Shown here one piece after another: positions 27,550-35,803 of a stretch of 64,000 nucleotides of DNA. Origin of the DNA: Chryseobacterium sp. 36-9 (GTDB lineage Bacteria; Bacteroidota; Bacteroidia; Flavobacteriales; Weeksellaceae). The stretch spans positions 1 through 64,000 of the forward strand of contig MKVE01000020.1 in assembly GCA_001898785.1 (NCBI GenBank), written 5' to 3'. The translations under genes were made by a program, and so were the position numbers. How positions within the stretch are numbered: position 1 is the stretch's first letter; each line of letters starts with the position of its first letter. The notes beneath the pieces are model-generated. The model saw only the letters and a list, made by a program, of their open reading frames with translations. It was not told the DNA's origin and made no database searches.

Positions 27550-28332
27550 ATGAAAAAACTATTATTTTCTTTGATGTTTGCAGGGATTTCTGCAGTTACT
27601 CTCAATGCTCAGGTTTGGGATCTGGCAGATACGGCCACTTTTCCGGACGCATCTATTGTTGTTCCTACTACAATAAACGGTCTGAAATTTAGTGGAGCTT
27701 CGGGATCTTCGGCTTTTGCCATAACATCTAATTCGGTTACATTTGGTGATAATTTTGCTGCGACAAAACGTTTTCAGTTTGGCGGTAACAGTTATTCCGG
27801 CTCATCAAGCCCGGCTGTAGGATCACAGACGATGCCAACAAAAAAATGGGTAGAAGTTGCTGTGCCGACTAATTCCGTTCTGAAAATATGGGCTAGAGGC
27901 GGCGGTGCCAGAAATGTTCTCATCTCTGATAATACGGGAACGGTGCTTAGTTCCACAGCTTTTGCCGGTAATACAACAGCAGATATTGCTGTAATTTCCT
28001 ACACCTATGCTGGGTCAGCGCCTTACTTGATAATTTCGTCTGGTGTTGGAGATAACTATATCTACAAGATTGAGGTTTCTGCAGGTACTTTGGCTGTAAG
28101 CGGCTTCAAATCCGGAATCAAGGCAACTGCTTTTTCAACTGGTAATACAATCCACGTGAGAGACTTGGAGTCTAAAAATACACACATTAATGTTTATTCT
28201 GCTAATGGAACCCTGGTGAAAACTGCTGAAACTTCTACGGATGCTAGTTTTGATATCGGTGCAAAAGGTGTTTACATAGTGAATGTTAAATCAGAGGCTG
28301 GCGAAAAGTCTGTAAAAGTGATGATTAAATAA
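27550..28332 (+). CDS. Small T9SS-exported protein, lyase-associated module (paralogue A)
   Basis: Function unknown. The 260 residues consist of a signal peptide (cleavage near LNAQ, about 21), one beta-rich module (about 22-180), and a T9SS-type C-terminal domain (about 190-260, ending KGVYIVNVKSEAGEKSVKVMIK-like). The module has a W-D start, a TKRFQFGG segment, a TKKWVEVAVPTNSVLKIW strand pair and a final YIYKIEV. The same pattern occurs in the 656-765 module of the PL1 lyase at 16133 (LTKRFKM ... LYYIK). I see no catalytic motif. It has its own promoter and two operators. A free-standing pectin-binding or product-capture protein is my inference. Confidence 0.7.
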   Translation: MKKLLFSLMFAGISAVTLNAQVWDLADTATFPDASIVVPTTINGLKFSGASGSSAFAITSNSVTFGDNFAATKRFQFGGNSYSGSSSPAVGSQTMPTKKWVEVAVPTNSVLKIWARGGGARNVLISDNTGTVLSSTAFAGNTTADIAVISYTYAGSAPYLIISSGVGDNYIYKIEVSAGTLAVSGFKSGIKATAFSTGNTIHVRDLESKNTHINVYSANGTLVKTAETSTDASFDIGAKGVYIVNVKSEAGEKSVKVMIK

Positions 28333-28373
28333 CCGGCCAGAAGGTAAAATTTTTCGCATTATTTTTTAAGAAC

Positions 28374-28405
28374 TCCCTGCAGGCTTTTGTCTCAGGGATT
28401 TTTTA
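28374..28405 (+). terminator. Terminator after paralogue A
   Basis: TCCCTG (28374-28379) pairs with CAGGGA (28393-28398), followed by a T-run TTTTTTTATT. It separates paralogue A from paralogue B. Confidence 0.6.
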
Positions 28406-28535
28406 TTGAATTATAATTATTCTTTTCCGTATTAAGAATTAATATTTATTTATTTCTGTTTATCATAAAGTTAGCATGGAAAAAGTATTCAAAAACAAAT
28501 TTTATCCAAATTGGCAGAGATTTTAGTTAAATTAA

Positions 28536-28549
28536 GACAACCGATTGCA
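28536..28549. promoter_or_regulatory. Degenerate distal operator upstream of 28792 gene
   Basis: GACAACCGATTGCA matches the perfect site at 11 of 14 positions, with the right half intact. Its centre lies 207 bp upstream of the proximal operator, mirroring the layout in front of paralogue A. Confidence 0.5.
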
Positions 28550-28688
28550 TTGATTTTTGTCATAAAATTACCTTCTTAATAATATTAAGTTTCACAAAAT
28601 AGAAAATTGGTATTACCTGAAAGTGCTATTAATAAAGAGTTTTTGATTGATGTGTGTAAAAATTAATATTAAATTAAAAAAAAATATC

Positions 28689-28716
28689 TTGCAATTAAAT
28701 AATAATTTTATATTAG
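28689..28716 (+). promoter_or_regulatory. Promoter of the 28792 gene
   Basis: TTG at 28689-28691 and TATATTAG at 28709-28716, spaced 17 nt, match the Bacteroidetes -33/-7 arrangement. The -7 context is shared with the paralogue A promoter. Confidence 0.55.
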
Positions 28717-28742
28717 AACCATAGAAAATTTACACATAATTG

Positions 28743-28756
28743 TGTAATCGATTGCA
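28743..28756. promoter_or_regulatory. Proximal LacI-type operator of the 28792 gene
   Basis: TGTAATCGATTGCA, identical to the kduI operator at 10011, 35 nt before the start codon. Confidence 0.8.
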
Positions 28757-28791
28757 TTGAAATTTAAACAAACAATTAATAATTATTTATC

Positions 28792-29568
28792 ATGAAAAAA
28801 TCATTACTTCTTTTAGCTTTTTCTATTGTTGCTACTGTTGGCAATGTTAAAGCACAAACCACTTGGGATTTTTCAAATTGGGCAACAAATGCTACTGGAG
28901 AACCTGTAAGTGTAGTGAAAAACAATCTTGGTCTTGTACCTGGAGAAACTACGAATTTCGGTATTGTAGAGGCTAGCACAGCTAATTTTCCTGATGGTTA
29001 TCAGGGAACAAAACGTTTTAAACTAAATGGCGGTGGTTATGATACGACAGGTACCAATACAACTCCTACAAAACGTTATATACTTTTCAAAGTTAATGGT
29101 AATTCTGAAGTTACAGTATGGTACAAAAATGGCGCAACTTCCGGAGAACGGACTTTGTTCATTGGTACAGGAACGTCAATTCTCGCTTCTAATCCTTATC
29201 CTAATGGTACAGATGGTGTTAAATATCTTTATCAATATGTAGGACCAGCAAGAGATATTTATATCTATGGTGACCAGTCTCTTAATATCTATAAAATCAC
29301 TGCTACAAATGTTGGAACAACTGTCCTTGGGGTAAATGATGTTAAAAAAGAAATGAAAGCTCAGGTTTTCTCCAGCGGTAACAAAGTTTATATCTCTGAT
29401 CTTGAATCAAAGAATACAGAAGTTAACGTTTATTCTGCAACTGGATCCTTGGTAAAAACTGCCAAAGTTTCTGCTGATACAAACTTTGAGGTTAATACTA
29501 AAGGTGTTTACATTGTTAATTTGAAATCTGATGCAGGTGTAAAATCTGTGAAAGTTTTAGTGAAATAA
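28792..29568 (+). CDS. Small T9SS-exported protein, lyase-associated module (paralogue B)
   Basis: Function unknown; paralogue of the protein at 27550. The 258 residues: signal peptide (cleavage near VKAQ, about 22), module (about 23-175) with TTWDFSNW start, TKRFKLNGGGY, a TPTKRYILFKVNGNSEVTVW strand pair and a closing LNIYKITAT, a short linker, then a C-terminal T9SS domain (about 190-258). The sorting domains of A and B are much more alike than the modules (DLESKNT, GVYIVN and KSVKV shared), so the modules have diverged while export is kept. Terminators on both sides make it monocistronic. Possible role: binding a different pectin structure from paralogue A. Confidence 0.7.
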   Translation: MKKSLLLLAFSIVATVGNVKAQTTWDFSNWATNATGEPVSVVKNNLGLVPGETTNFGIVEASTANFPDGYQGTKRFKLNGGGYDTTGTNTTPTKRYILFKVNGNSEVTVWYKNGATSGERTLFIGTGTSILASNPYPNGTDGVKYLYQYVGPARDIYIYGDQSLNIYKITATNVGTTVLGVNDVKKEMKAQVFSSGNKVYISDLESKNTEVNVYSATGSLVKTAKVSADTNFEVNTKGVYIVNLKSDAGVKSVKVLVK

Positions 29569-29632
29569 AAACAGTTCCGGGAAAATTTGGAAATCAATAA
29601 AAATTTATAGGAGATTAAATTTTTCATTAATT

Positions 29633-29668
29633 AAAGTTTGATGAAACTTGCTTTCGTCAAACTTTTTT
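29633..29668 (+). terminator. Strong terminator after paralogue B
   Basis: AAAGTTTGATGAAA (29633-29646) pairs with TTTCGTCAAACTTT (29652-29665) in a 14-bp stem with one wobble, loop CTTGC, followed by a T-run. Confidence 0.85.
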
Positions 29669-29791
29669 TTACTTCAATCAATACAATTGTTTCTTAAATA
29701 GTTAATAACCATTTTGTTATAAAATAATTCCGAATTAAGATTGATGTAGCAATCTTAGACTTCCAAACAAATTCTTAAAGATTTTATTCTA

Positions 29792-31099
29792 ATGAAAAGA
29801 ATATTTTTAATACTTACATTATTAACATCAACTATTGTAACTAATTTATTTGCACAATGTAATGTTGCAGGCTGGGCTTCTACCAATGGTGTCACTGGTG
29901 GCGGAACTGCTGCTCCGACTGTTGTGACAACCTATGCAGAGCTGAGAACCGCCGTAAACAGTACAGCTGTAAAAGTCATTCATGTTTCGGGGCAAATCAC
30001 TTTTCCAAGTGCGGGAAGATTGACGCTTAATAATCAAACCAACAAATCGATATTAGGTCTGGCCGGAGCAAGATTGATTTCAACAGATCTTACAGCTGGG
30101 GGTTCCGGAATTTTGACTTTGAAAAACAGTTCCAACGTTCTCATCAAAAACATCACTTTCGAAGGTCCCGGTGCTTATGATGTGGATGGAAATGATAATA
30201 TGACAATTGATAATTGTACTAATGTCTGGGTGGATCATTGTACCTTTCAGGATGCTTTGGACGGCAATCTTGACATCAAAAATGGTTCTGATCTTATTAC
30301 AATTTCCTGGACAAAGTTCGAATATCTGAAAGCGCCGATTCCTGGAGGTTCCGGAGGAAGTAATGATCACAGATTCTCCAATTTATTCGGGTCATCCGAC
30401 AGTGATACGCAGGATTCCGGAAAGCTGAGAATTACAATGCAATACTGCTGGTGGGGCAATGGTGTAAGGGAAAGAATGCCAAGGGTGCGTTACGGTAAAG
30501 TTCATCTTCTGAATAATTATTTCAATAGCTCCGTAAGCAATTACTGCATCTACGCAGGTTACCAGGCAGATCTGTTGATAGAAAGTAATTATTTTGAAGG
30601 TGTGAAAAATCCAATCCGTCTGGAAACAGGTAATTTTACTGCGGCACAATTGGTTGACAATACATTTGTTGGAACATCGGGGACAGCAACTGGTTCGGGA
30701 ACAGCTTTTACACCACCATATTCAATTAACAAAATTGCATCTCAGGATGTCAAACAAACTGTTATGACTGGAGCCGGAGCGGTTCTGTTACAGCCAACAG
30801 ACTGTGTTTTTTTATCAACCAATGAAATTAATTCTAAATCTAAATCTGATTTTTTGTTTTATCCAAACCCGGCTTCAGAACAAATTTTTTTAAAAGCTTT
30901 TTCTGGAAATAGTCAATCGATAAAAATTAATGTAACAGATATTTCAGGTAAATCAGAAGGAACTATTTACCAGGGAAATTTTAGGAAAGGAAATAACACG
31001 GTTAATTCGATTTCGATTAAAAAACTGAGCAAAGGGGTGAAAATTTTTGAAGTGAAAACAGACAAAGATTCTTATACCCAAAAAGTGATTGTAAAATAA
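29792..31099 (+). CDS. PL1 pectate lyase with T9SS sorting domain (second lyase)
   Basis: Secreted pectate lyase. The 435 residues comprise a signal peptide (cleavage near LFAQ, about 22), a compact PL1 beta-helix (about 25-330) and a T9SS C-terminal domain from LFYPNPASE (about 353) to the end. Signatures: VWVDHCTF with adjacent Asp ligands (DALDGNLDI), WWGNGVRERMPRVRYGK with the likely catalytic R228 and partner R233, and LLNNYF. It is much shorter than the lyase at 16133 and lacks its accessory domains. It follows the terminator at 29633, so it needs its own promoter; I see no clear operator in front of it. Confidence 0.92.
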   Translation: MKRIFLILTLLTSTIVTNLFAQCNVAGWASTNGVTGGGTAAPTVVTTYAELRTAVNSTAVKVIHVSGQITFPSAGRLTLNNQTNKSILGLAGARLISTDLTAGGSGILTLKNSSNVLIKNITFEGPGAYDVDGNDNMTIDNCTNVWVDHCTFQDALDGNLDIKNGSDLITISWTKFEYLKAPIPGGSGGSNDHRFSNLFGSSDSDTQDSGKLRITMQYCWWGNGVRERMPRVRYGKVHLLNNYFNSSVSNYCIYAGYQADLLIESNYFEGVKNPIRLETGNFTAAQLVDNTFVGTSGTATGSGTAFTPPYSINKIASQDVKQTVMTGAGAVLLQPTDCVFLSTNEINSKSKSDFLFYPNPASEQIFLKAFSGNSQSIKINVTDISGKSEGTIYQGNFRKGNNTVNSISIKKLSKGVKIFEVKTDKDSYTQKVIVK

Positions 31100-31142
31100 A
31101 TTTAGAATCAAATACTAACTTAACTACTAACTTTAATTACTA

Positions 31143-33767
31143 ATGAAAAAAAATCTAATCTTACCAATTGTACTTTTCGGTACAGCTACGATTTTTGGGA
31201 TCGGAAAGAGCATATCTTTTTTTTCAGATTCTGTCAATGATGATGCAAAATTGCATTCTTCATCAATAAAAGAAAATAAAAATACAACGGAAACTACAAA
31301 ATATCCGAAAATATTTGAAGCAACTCCGGCTTCTGTTAACTGGCCTTTGATTACAGATGTTACTACAAAATCCTTGGAAGGCAACCTGGAATCAACATTA
31401 AGCTATCCCTCAACTGTATCTTATAATGTAAATACGAAAATAGATTTTACAGGAGATTCTGTAACGGACAGCAATGTCGTATTTTGGGAAGGAACAAGCA
31501 GTAACAACAGTTGGACAGCAACAGGCAACATCAATACTATTAATTCGTCGGTTTATATTCAGTTGGACGTTAAGCCAACCAACAGCGGAACTTTCACAGT
31601 TAATAAAATTGAAGGATTGGTTGGAGCTGCCGGAACAGGAAATATGTATTACCAGGCTTTCTACAGTTTGAATTCTGATTTTTCTAACCCGGTTTCGATT
31701 CAGGCTGCAACAAAATTACCTAATAACGGTTCATCGGCTCTCAGTGTAACACTATCTACGGCAGTTGTACTTTCCGGAACCCAAAAGATGTATGTGAGAT
31801 TTTACCCCTATCTGGCTGCAGCAGCAACGAATAAGCAATTCGGATTAAGAAATATTAAAATCTCCGGAACAATGGAAGGTTCTGTTGCCAATCCTGCAAC
31901 CGTTTCTACAACAGCGATGACCTCAATCTCTACAACAACGGCAGTAACAGGCGGAACGATATCCAGCAACGGCGGTGGCGCAGTAACAGCAAGTGGTGTT
32001 GTTTACAGTACCAATGAAAACCCAACAACTGCAGATTCTAAAACAACTGAAAATGCAACCTCTGGCTCATACACAAGTAATTTGTCAGGGCTTTTGCCTT
32101 CAACCACGTATTATGTTCGTGCGTATGCAACCAATTCTGCTGGAACATCTTACGGCAATCAGGTCAGCTTTACCACTTTAGCGAATATTGTCGCACCTAC
32201 TGTGACAACAACTTCACAGTCTCAGGTAACGAACAAGTCATTTGTAGTTTCAGGAAACGTTACAGACTGGGGCGGTGCCAATGTGACTGACAGAGGAATT
32301 GTTTATTCGACATCCGCGAACCCGACGATTGACAACGCCACCAAAATTTCTACAGGAACAGGACTTGGGACATTTTCGTCTTATGCTTACGGTGTTGCAT
32401 CTTCTACATTATATTATGTAAGAACATTTGCAACCAACGCTGCAGGAACTTCTTATGGTTCACAAGCTACAGTTACCACAAAAGCTACAGAGCCGGATGT
32501 GATCAAAACAATAGCTAAAGACGGCTCTGGGGATTATACCACTGTTCAGGCAGCTTTTGATGCGGTTCCTGATAATTATACGGGAAGGTGGATCATCCAC
32601 ATCAAACCGGGAACTTATACAGAAAGACCAACACTTTTATCTAATAAGAGTAATGTATTCCTGATTGGGGATAATGCGGATACAACGGTTATTACCAATA
32701 ATATCTCTGCTGGTGATATCAACCCTGATACAGGAATCGCTTACGGAACTTCTCTTTCTCAGACTATGGCTGTTTTCGGAAGTGATTTTACAGCTTCTAA
32801 AATTACTATTGCCAATACATTCGTTAATTCAACAGCAAATACACAGATCAATTCATCAACCCAGGCTGTTGCTCTTAAAACGCAAGGTGACAGACAGGCT
32901 TTTTATGATTGTAAAATTTTGGGTTATCAGGATACATATCTGGGAAACAGCATTGGAAGGGCTTATTTCAAAAATTGTTATATCGAAGGTAATGTGGATT
33001 TCATATTCGGACGCCAGACTGTTGTTTTTGATCATTGTACAACTTACATTAATCGTAATAATAGTGTTGTAACAGCGCCTTCAACAGAAGCTACCACTAA
33101 GTTTGGATTTGTATTTCTGGATTGCAATTTGACAGTGCCTGCAGCTGGAACAGCGGATTTTAACGGAACAATTATCAGCAATTTCCATTTCGGAAGAGCT
33201 TGGCAGAATACGCCAAAGTCCGCTTTCATACGATGCGAAACACCTTCTATGCTGAATCCTACTGGTTGGACAACCCCTATTAACGGAACAATTCCTGTGA
33301 CATTTGTAGAATATGGCAATACAGGAGCAGGAGCAACACCTGACAGATTAGCACAAAGAGCTAATGGAGGAGTCGTTTTAACAGAAACCGATTCTCAGGT
33401 TTATACAATTTCTAATGTCTTCAAAAAAGATACAGATCCGTCTTTCGTTTTTGATTGGATGCCGGACGCAGCTGTTAATATCGATTTCGAAACTTTGGCT
33501 GTCAATGATGTAAAAGATAACAAGCTTTTAGTATATCCAAATCCTTTTACGGATAAGGTTACGATTGCATTTGATTTGAAATCTAATTCTGATGTTAATC
33601 TTACATTTTATGATGTTAACGGAAAAGTTGTGAAAACTTTAAAAAGCGATGAAAAGAAAGGTTTGAATCAATTAACAATTGATACAAAAGATTTGAGAAC
33701 AGGAATTTATTTTTATAATCTGAAAACAAACTCAGGAGAATCAACAGGAAAGTTGGTTAAGAAATAA
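31143..33767 (+). CDS. Multidomain T9SS-exported pectin methylesterase, CE8 (third)
   Basis: Surface or extracellular pectin demethylation. Order in 874 residues: N-terminal signal/hydrophobic segment (about 4-24), a beta-rich domain of unknown family (about 60-250), two fibronectin-III-like repeats sharing LPSTTYYVRAYATNSAGTSYG-type endings (about 255-345 and 350-447), the CE8 domain (about 450-770), and a T9SS domain from LLVYPNP (about 794). Catalytic residues: D597 (QDTYL), D619 (DFIFG) and R685. The arginine motif reads FGRAW instead of the usual LGRPW. It is directly behind the PL1 gene (43-nt gap), so demethylation and lyase cleavage are probably co-expressed outside the cell. Confidence 0.9.
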   Translation: MKKNLILPIVLFGTATIFGIGKSISFFSDSVNDDAKLHSSSIKENKNTTETTKYPKIFEATPASVNWPLITDVTTKSLEGNLESTLSYPSTVSYNVNTKIDFTGDSVTDSNVVFWEGTSSNNSWTATGNINTINSSVYIQLDVKPTNSGTFTVNKIEGLVGAAGTGNMYYQAFYSLNSDFSNPVSIQAATKLPNNGSSALSVTLSTAVVLSGTQKMYVRFYPYLAAAATNKQFGLRNIKISGTMEGSVANPATVSTTAMTSISTTTAVTGGTISSNGGGAVTASGVVYSTNENPTTADSKTTENATSGSYTSNLSGLLPSTTYYVRAYATNSAGTSYGNQVSFTTLANIVAPTVTTTSQSQVTNKSFVVSGNVTDWGGANVTDRGIVYSTSANPTIDNATKISTGTGLGTFSSYAYGVASSTLYYVRTFATNAAGTSYGSQATVTTKATEPDVIKTIAKDGSGDYTTVQAAFDAVPDNYTGRWIIHIKPGTYTERPTLLSNKSNVFLIGDNADTTVITNNISAGDINPDTGIAYGTSLSQTMAVFGSDFTASKITIANTFVNSTANTQINSSTQAVALKTQGDRQAFYDCKILGYQDTYLGNSIGRAYFKNCYIEGNVDFIFGRQTVVFDHCTTYINRNNSVVTAPSTEATTKFGFVFLDCNLTVPAAGTADFNGTIISNFHFGRAWQNTPKSAFIRCETPSMLNPTGWTTPINGTIPVTFVEYGNTGAGATPDRLAQRANGGVVLTETDSQVYTISNVFKKDTDPSFVFDWMPDAAVNIDFETLAVNDVKDNKLLVYPNPFTDKVTIAFDLKSNSDVNLTFYDVNGKVVKTLKSDEKKGLNQLTIDTKDLRTGIYFYNLKTNSGESTGKLVKK

Positions 33768-33788
33768 AACAACTTAATTTCATAATAG

Positions 33789-33820
33789 AAGCCGTCTTCA
33801 TTTCGGTGAGGCGGCTTTTT
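33789..33820 (+). terminator. Terminator after the third CE8 gene
   Basis: AAGCCGTCT (33789-33797) and AGGCGGCTT (33809-33817) form a 9-bp stem with one wobble, followed by TTTTTAT. Confidence 0.75.
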
Positions 33821-33927
33821 ATGAGTTGAAAAATTCTGATTTGCAGGACTGAAAAAGCAATTAAAGAAGATTTTGGTTCCGAAAAGCAGTTGTGACACGT
33901 ATTATTTTATATATTTACAACAACCGA

Positions 33928-33943
33928 ATATTCATAAGAATAT
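33928..33943. promoter_or_regulatory. Short palindrome abutting the lacI-type start codon
   Basis: ATATTC-ATAA-GAATAT, 6-bp arms, directly upstream of the ATG at 33944. It differs from the AATCGATT operator. It may affect translation or be chance in AT-rich DNA. Confidence 0.25.
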
Positions 33944-34975
33944 ATGACGAAAAAAAACACGACCATCTATGACATTTCCAAAAAACTGAATGTGAGTGTG
34001 GCGACTGTTTCCAGGGCGCTAAACAACCATCCAAGAATCAGTCAGGAAACCAAGGAATTGGTTGCGGCTGCAGCTAAGGAAATGAATTATAAGCAAAATA
34101 ATCTTGCAAAGGCACTCAAAAGCGGCGAGACAAAAACCGTAGGTGTTATTGTGCCTTATATTAATACCAATTTCTTCTCATCCGTCATCAGAGGCCTGGA
34201 AGAAGAGTTGTCTCCTCACGGTTATCGTGTGATTATTTGCCAAAGTCATGATGATGCTGCGATTGAAAAAAAACAACTGAATACATTATTGCATACTCAG
34301 GTAGATTGTATTTTTATTTCGATTTCCAGAAATACGTCTGATATGGAGTATGTCAAAAAAATTCTTAGTACGACCAATACACCGATTATATTTTTTGATA
34401 GGAAGAAAGATATCCCGGGAATCAGTACGATTACAATTGATGACCATAAGGGTGCTTATCAGGCTACGGAACATTTGATTCAGCAGGGTTATAAGAATAT
34501 TTGCCATTTTGCGGGAGATCAAAATCTTGAAATCTATCAGAATCGTCTCAATGGCTATCTCGATGCACTGAAAGATTATAAACTACCCGTGATTAAGGAA
34601 AATATTATTAATACAGGAAGTTCGATTGAAGAAGGAATCAGTGCGATGAAAAGCTTATGGAAACGCAAAGTGAAACCGGACGCAATTTTTTCTGCCAGTG
34701 ATTTTACGGCATTGGGCGCCTGCAAAGAAATCAAAAATCTGAAAATTAAAATCCCGGAAGATATTGGTGTGATTGGCTTTAGTAATGAGCCGTTTACTCA
34801 ATTTATGGAATTGTCAATAAGTTCTGTAGATCAAACACCGGTTTTGATGGGGAAAATTTCAGGGAATGTTTTTCTGGAAAGTATCAAAGATAATTCATCG
34901 GGAATCAGTATAGAGAAAAAACTGGTTTTAACGCCGACACTTCATATCAGACAATCATCCAAAAGAAAAAAATAA
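33944..34975 (+). CDS. LacI-family transcriptional regulator of the pectin regulon
   Basis: DNA-binding repressor or activator, probably sensing a pectin breakdown product. The 343 residues contain an N-terminal LacI helix-turn-helix and hinge (TIYDISKKLNVSVATVSRAL, about 7-26, then hinge helix to about 60) and a periplasmic-binding-protein-like sensor domain (about 62-335) beginning KTVGVIVPYINTNFFSSVI. It ends the pectin locus, and all four good AATCGATT palindromes in the window lie upstream of pectin genes, so I infer it binds them. KDG or an unsaturated uronate would be a reasonable effector. No operator copy is seen in front of the gene itself. Confidence 0.9.
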   Translation: MTKKNTTIYDISKKLNVSVATVSRALNNHPRISQETKELVAAAAKEMNYKQNNLAKALKSGETKTVGVIVPYINTNFFSSVIRGLEEELSPHGYRVIICQSHDDAAIEKKQLNTLLHTQVDCIFISISRNTSDMEYVKKILSTTNTPIIFFDRKKDIPGISTITIDDHKGAYQATEHLIQQGYKNICHFAGDQNLEIYQNRLNGYLDALKDYKLPVIKENIINTGSSIEEGISAMKSLWKRKVKPDAIFSASDFTALGACKEIKNLKIKIPEDIGVIGFSNEPFTQFMELSISSVDQTPVLMGKISGNVFLESIKDNSSGISIEKKLVLTPTLHIRQSSKRKK

Positions 34976-35000
34976 AAAACTCCCGCGATTCGGGAGTTTT
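34976..35000. terminator. Bidirectional terminator after lacI-type gene
   Basis: AAAACTCCCG (34976-34985), loop CGATT, CGGGAGTTTT (34991-35000): a perfect 10-bp stem with A- and T-tracts on both sides. It serves the regulator on the plus strand and the convergent DUF2807 gene. Confidence 0.9.
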
Positions 35001-35024
35001 ACTTTTATAAGACAGATCAAACTG

Positions 35025-35690
35025 TTAATGGTAGTTGATTTTGCCTCCGACTACTTTTTTATCATTTCTGGTTTTCGGATTTCCATAAACATCTATTACG
35101 CCGCCGGCTCTGGTCGTTGCATCTACAGAAACCGTTGCGTTCACAGAAGCGTTTCCTCCTGCATTGGTAGTAATTTTGGTAATTTCTGTTTTTAGGTTTT
35201 GTCCTTCATATTGTCCGCCGGTATTCACGACTACGGTTTGAGATTCCGCACCACCGGAAAGTTTCAATAATCCTCCGGTATTCACTTTTCCTTCCAAGAC
35301 TTTAGCATTGATATTGAGGTCAATTTGAGAACCTTCATTTGATGTTACTTCCAGTTTGGAAAATTTTACGGTATCATTTGAACTTATTCTTGCACCTTGG
35401 CTTGCCTGGATCTGATTGATGTCCTTATAATAAATAACTACTTTGACATCATCACCTTGCAATAATTTTGTAGGTTTCATTCTAACTCTTAGCTCGTTAC
35501 CGGAATTTACCAATTCGACATCATCTGCTTTAGTCCCACTTAATTCAGCTTTATAAGAAGTAGATGAAACTAATTCTACAGGTATTTTGTCAAACACTTT
35601 AAGCGAAGTGAAGGCTGCTACATCTTTTGTCTGTGCAAATGAAAACTGGGAAACCAGAAATACAGATGCTGCAATGATTATGTTTTTCAT
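35025..35690 (-). CDS. DUF2807 (GIN domain) exported protein
   Basis: The 221-residue exported protein has a signal peptide (cleavage near SFAQ, about 20) and a repetitive beta-helix-like body with alternating G/N/S-rich turns (QGARISSNDTVKFSKLEVTSNEGSQIDL and NTGGLLKLSGGAESQTVVVNTGG, each a tandem rung). This is the pattern of the DUF2807 auto-transporter adhesin-head-like family. Function is unknown in this family as far as I can state. It is convergent with the pectin regulator and probably unrelated to it. Confidence 0.8.
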   Translation of the reverse strand: MKNIIIAASVFLVSQFSFAQTKDVAAFTSLKVFDKIPVELVSSTSYKAELSGTKADDVELVNSGNELRVRMKPTKLLQGDDVKVVIYYKDINQIQASQGARISSNDTVKFSKLEVTSNEGSQIDLNINAKVLEGKVNTGGLLKLSGGAESQTVVVNTGGQYEGQNLKTEITKITTNAGGNASVNATVSVDATTRAGGVIDVYGNPKTRNDKKVVGGKINYH

Positions 35691-35803
35691 GTCTTTTTTA
35701 ATTTGTGATTCAGTAACAAAATCAAAACCACATCTATGTTAGAATATGTTAAATTTCCTTACAATACTGATTTTCTGATGTAAAAATCATACTTTTATCT
35801 CAG

